The notes under the pieces: model-generated
What the model was told of the DNA's origin: nothing
What the model saw: the letters and a program-made list of their open reading frames with translations, nothing else
Database searches by the model: none
Shown: positions 5,185 through 7,157 of the stretch, one piece after another
Position numbering within the stretch: position 1 is the first letter of the stretch
Layout: each line of letters begins with the position of its first letter
Made by a program: the position numbers and the translations under genes
Source: Haloferacaceae archaeon
Lineage (GTDB): Archaea > Halobacteriota > Halobacteria > Halobacteriales > Haloferacaceae
Length of the DNA: 7,157 nucleotides
Reading direction: 5' to 3'
Assembly: GCA_018609965.1 (NCBI GenBank)
Contig: JAHENP010000179.1
Location: forward strand, 1-7,157

Positions 5185-7157
5185 GTGGCCGAAGACAGAA
5201 CAGATCGCGTCGGAGTGGAGACGGACGACGCCGGCTTTCGAGTGACGGACGCGGCCAACAACACCGTCCGGGTGGAGGCCACGTCGTGGACTGCCGACGT
5301 GGCGGCGCCGTCGGTGACCGCGGCGTTGGCGGCCAACGAGACCGGGCCCGACGAGCCGGCGTCGGCGTTCGGCGTGGCGGCCGCACGGCTGTCGTTCCCG
5401 CCGGTGTACGCGATGGCGACGCCGGTCGACCGGCTCGATCCGACGGAGTTCGGCGGGGACGCCGGCCGACAGGACCTGCCGGCAGACGACTACCTGCTCC
5501 GGATAGAAGCGAGCGTCCGGGTGTTTCTCCGGGTGCAGGGGTCGGTGACACTGCGGCGTGAGAACGCGGAGCGGCTGTGGGTGTCGTTTCCGGAGCCGAC
5601 CCGGGTCGGGGTCGCGGTCGACAGCCACGTCGACCCACCGGGGGAGACGCTCGTCGTGCCGGAGACGCCACAGGGGGTGGCGACGGCGGCGTCCCGGCTC
5701 CACAGCGCCGTCGGGACGACCTCGCCGGACCGCACGTGGCCGACCAAACGGAGTCGGCCGCCGTCGGTGCGGTTCGGCGACGAACGCGAGGTGCCCGCGT
5801 CGGTGGCGGACGACTACGAGCCGACCGGGGTGACCTACCGCGCGCCGCCGTCGGTGGACGCGCTCGTCCCGGCGGCGTCGTTGATCCACTATCTCGGTGC
5901 GGCGGTGCGGCTCACGGAGGGTGCCGAGCCGGCGTTGGAGCTTCCCGACCGACGGGTCACGCTTGCGGAACACGCCGACTGTGACGGCGCGGTCGGGACG
6001 GCCGCGAGCGCGTTGCTCCGGCGGGTGTTCTACCTCGACTGTGTCGCGCGCGGCGGCGGGCCACACGGCGGGCCGTTGTCGGTCGCGGACACGTTCGACA
6101 CGCTCGGACTGGACGCCGACCGACTGTACGAGGCGCCGATGGCCGAACGCGTCGCCCGTTACCTCGACGCCGACTTCGGGGCCGTCCGGGACCGGTTCCC
6201 GGAGTGGCACCTCTCGGTGTCCGTCGAGCCCACCTACGACCACGCCGCCGTGTTGCCGTCACTGGTGTCGGAGCTGCCGTTCCTGCCGGCGCCGTCCGCG
6301 ACGACACTGGACAAAAAAGAGTGGATGGCGATGTCGCTAACGGGCACCGGTGACGCCGGACTCCGAGGTGGAGAGGGGGGCGACACGCCCGCGGGAGCAG
6401 ACGGCGTGTCGGACGGGAGCGAGACGCCGGACAGGAGCGAGCCGTCGGGGGGTGCCGTTCGCGGGCCGGAGCCGGGTCACACCCCGATTCCCGGCGCGGG
6501 CGGCCGCGAGGTGTCGAACGTCGACCTCCTCGACCCGGAGTTGGGGCCGGGGCGGACCCACGGCTGGCTCGCGGAGGGCGTACCGGTGGGCGCGTACAAG
6601 GCGTTGCCGGCGGCGTACACCAACCGCGACAAGTATCTCGACGGGCCAGACGACTCCCTGTCGGTGACGTTGGTGGTGAACGACACCCAGATGTCGAACC
6701 AGTTCTTCACCGACGGCCCGGGGCTCCACGACGAGCGTGACGCCTGCACCGACCACTACGGCCGGCGGTCGGACGCGCTCAACGTCGACGTGACCGTCAG
6801 GGAAGGCATCCGGACGGGGGAGTTGGCGCGGGTCTTCGAGTCCCGCAACGATCTCGTCCACTTTCTGGGCCACCACGAGCAAGAGGGGCTCGGCTGTGTC
6901 GACGGCCACCTCCACCCGGAGAGTGTCGGCCGCTCGGACACGGAGACGTTCTTCCTCAACGCCTGCGGCTCGTACCCGTTCGGCCAGGCGCTCGTCCGGA
7001 ACGGCTCTGTCGTCGGTGGCACCACCTTCGAGTCCGTTCCCGACGAGGACGCGTTCAACGTCGGCGCCACGTTCGCCCGGCTGATGACGCTGGGCTACAC
7101 TGTCTCCCGTGCACTCACCATCGCGAGCCAGAAGGCGATGGCACCCAAAGACTACGC
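5185..7157 (+). CDS. CHAT/caspase-like protease-domain protein (3' end outside window)
   Basis: The frame is open from GTG 5185 to the right edge, showing 657 residues with no stop. Residues 1-385 form an uncharacterised region: a beta-rich part (about 90-150, LLRIEASVRVFLRVQGSVTL) and an alpha/beta part with SLIHYLGAAVRL (232-243). Residues 389-440 are a Gly/Asp/Ser/Pro linker. From about 441 comes a domain with a strand TLVVND (495-500), then DLVHFLGHHEQEGLGC (556-571) and FFLNACGSYPFGQAL (589-603). These match the His and Cys blocks of CHAT peptidases (clan CD); the likely dyad is His563 and Cys594. The following GSVVGGTTFESVPDEDAF and FARLMTLGYTVSRAL fit the conserved CHAT tail. Such domains cleave partner proteins, often after activation by a sensor domain. 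There is no signal peptide or membrane segment, so it is probably cytoplasmic. Substrate and trigger are unknown; loss of catalysis cannot be excluded. Confidence 0.8.
   Translation, partial: MAEDRTDRVGVETDDAGFRVTDAANNTVRVEATSWTADVAAPSVTAALAANETGPDEPASAFGVAAARLSFPPVYAMATPVDRLDPTEFGGDAGRQDLPADDYLLRIEASVRVFLRVQGSVTLRRENAERLWVSFPEPTRVGVAVDSHVDPPGETLVVPETPQGVATAASRLHSAVGTTSPDRTWPTKRSRPPSVRFGDEREVPASVADDYEPTGVTYRAPPSVDALVPAASLIHYLGAAVRLTEGAEPALELPDRRVTLAEHADCDGAVGTAASALLRRVFYLDCVARGGGPHGGPLSVADTFDTLGLDADRLYEAPMAERVARYLDADFGAVRDRFPEWHLSVSVEPTYDHAAVLPSLVSELPFLPAPSATTLDKKEWMAMSLTGTGDAGLRGGEGGDTPAGADGVSDGSETPDRSEPSGGAVRGPEPGHTPIPGAGGREVSNVDLLDPELGPGRTHGWLAEGVPVGAYKALPAAYTNRDKYLDGPDDSLSVTLVVNDTQMSNQFFTDGPGLHDERDACTDHYGRRSDALNVDVTVREGIRTGELARVFESRNDLVHFLGHHEQEGLGCVDGHLHPESVGRSDTETFFLNACGSYPFGQALVRNGSVVGGTTFESVPDEDAFNVGATFARLMTLGYTVSRALTIASQKAMAPKDY

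Noticed and set aside
5176..6243. Minus-strand open frame antisense to the CHAT-like gene
   Set aside because: Arg/Val/Pro-rich low complexity and no start signals; the plus frame has recognisable domains throughout.
6313..6318. Run of six A in the CHAT-like gene as a frameshift site
   Set aside because: The zero frame reads Asp-Lys-Lys-Glu and continues into the linker and protease domain without a break, and the heptamer is not a canonical slippery sequence in this frame.

Overview
The window is chromosomal DNA of an extremely halophilic archaeon (class Halobacteria). The support is very high GC, Asp/Glu-rich predicted proteins, start codons lying about 27-30 nt downstream of AT-rich boxes (the leaderless promoter layout common in haloarchaea), and an Lsm/Sm-like gene overlapping a ribosomal protein L37e gene, an arrangement known from Haloferax volcanii. 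I cannot name the genus.

Layout, left to right. (1) The C-terminal part of a winged-helix-type protein (+) enters from the left edge. It converges on (2) a large membrane-embedded M50 site-2-type protease with PDZ-like repeats (-). Divergent from the protease is (3) an unrecognised 165-aa protein (+), converging on (4) a small conserved-looking acidic protein (-, 93 aa). Divergent from that is (5) a glycosyltransferase resembling glucosyl-3-phosphoglycerate synthase (+). It is followed by (6) the two-gene lsm-rpl37e unit, overlapping by ATGA. Converging on it is (7) a 50-aa ribbon-helix-helix-like protein (-). Across a 150-bp divergent control region lies (8) a large gene (+, running off the right edge) whose C-terminal domain has the His and Cys signatures of a CHAT/caspase-like protease.

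Most genes are single units with their own promoters. Only lsm and rpl37e are clearly coupled, consistent with a role in RNA handling and translation. The most interesting part is the right end. The CHAT-like protein has an uncharacterised N-terminal region of about 385 residues, a Gly/acidic linker, then the protease-like domain. It shares its upstream region with the 50-aa putative DNA-binding protein. That 150-bp region carries a perfect 8-bp inverted repeat and a pair of 7-bp direct repeats spaced by one helical turn, each beside a predicted promoter box. A self-contained regulator/protease module is possible but is an inference.

No RNA genes, insertion sequences, CRISPR arrays or phage genes were seen. 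No gene-free stretch exceeds 300 bases.
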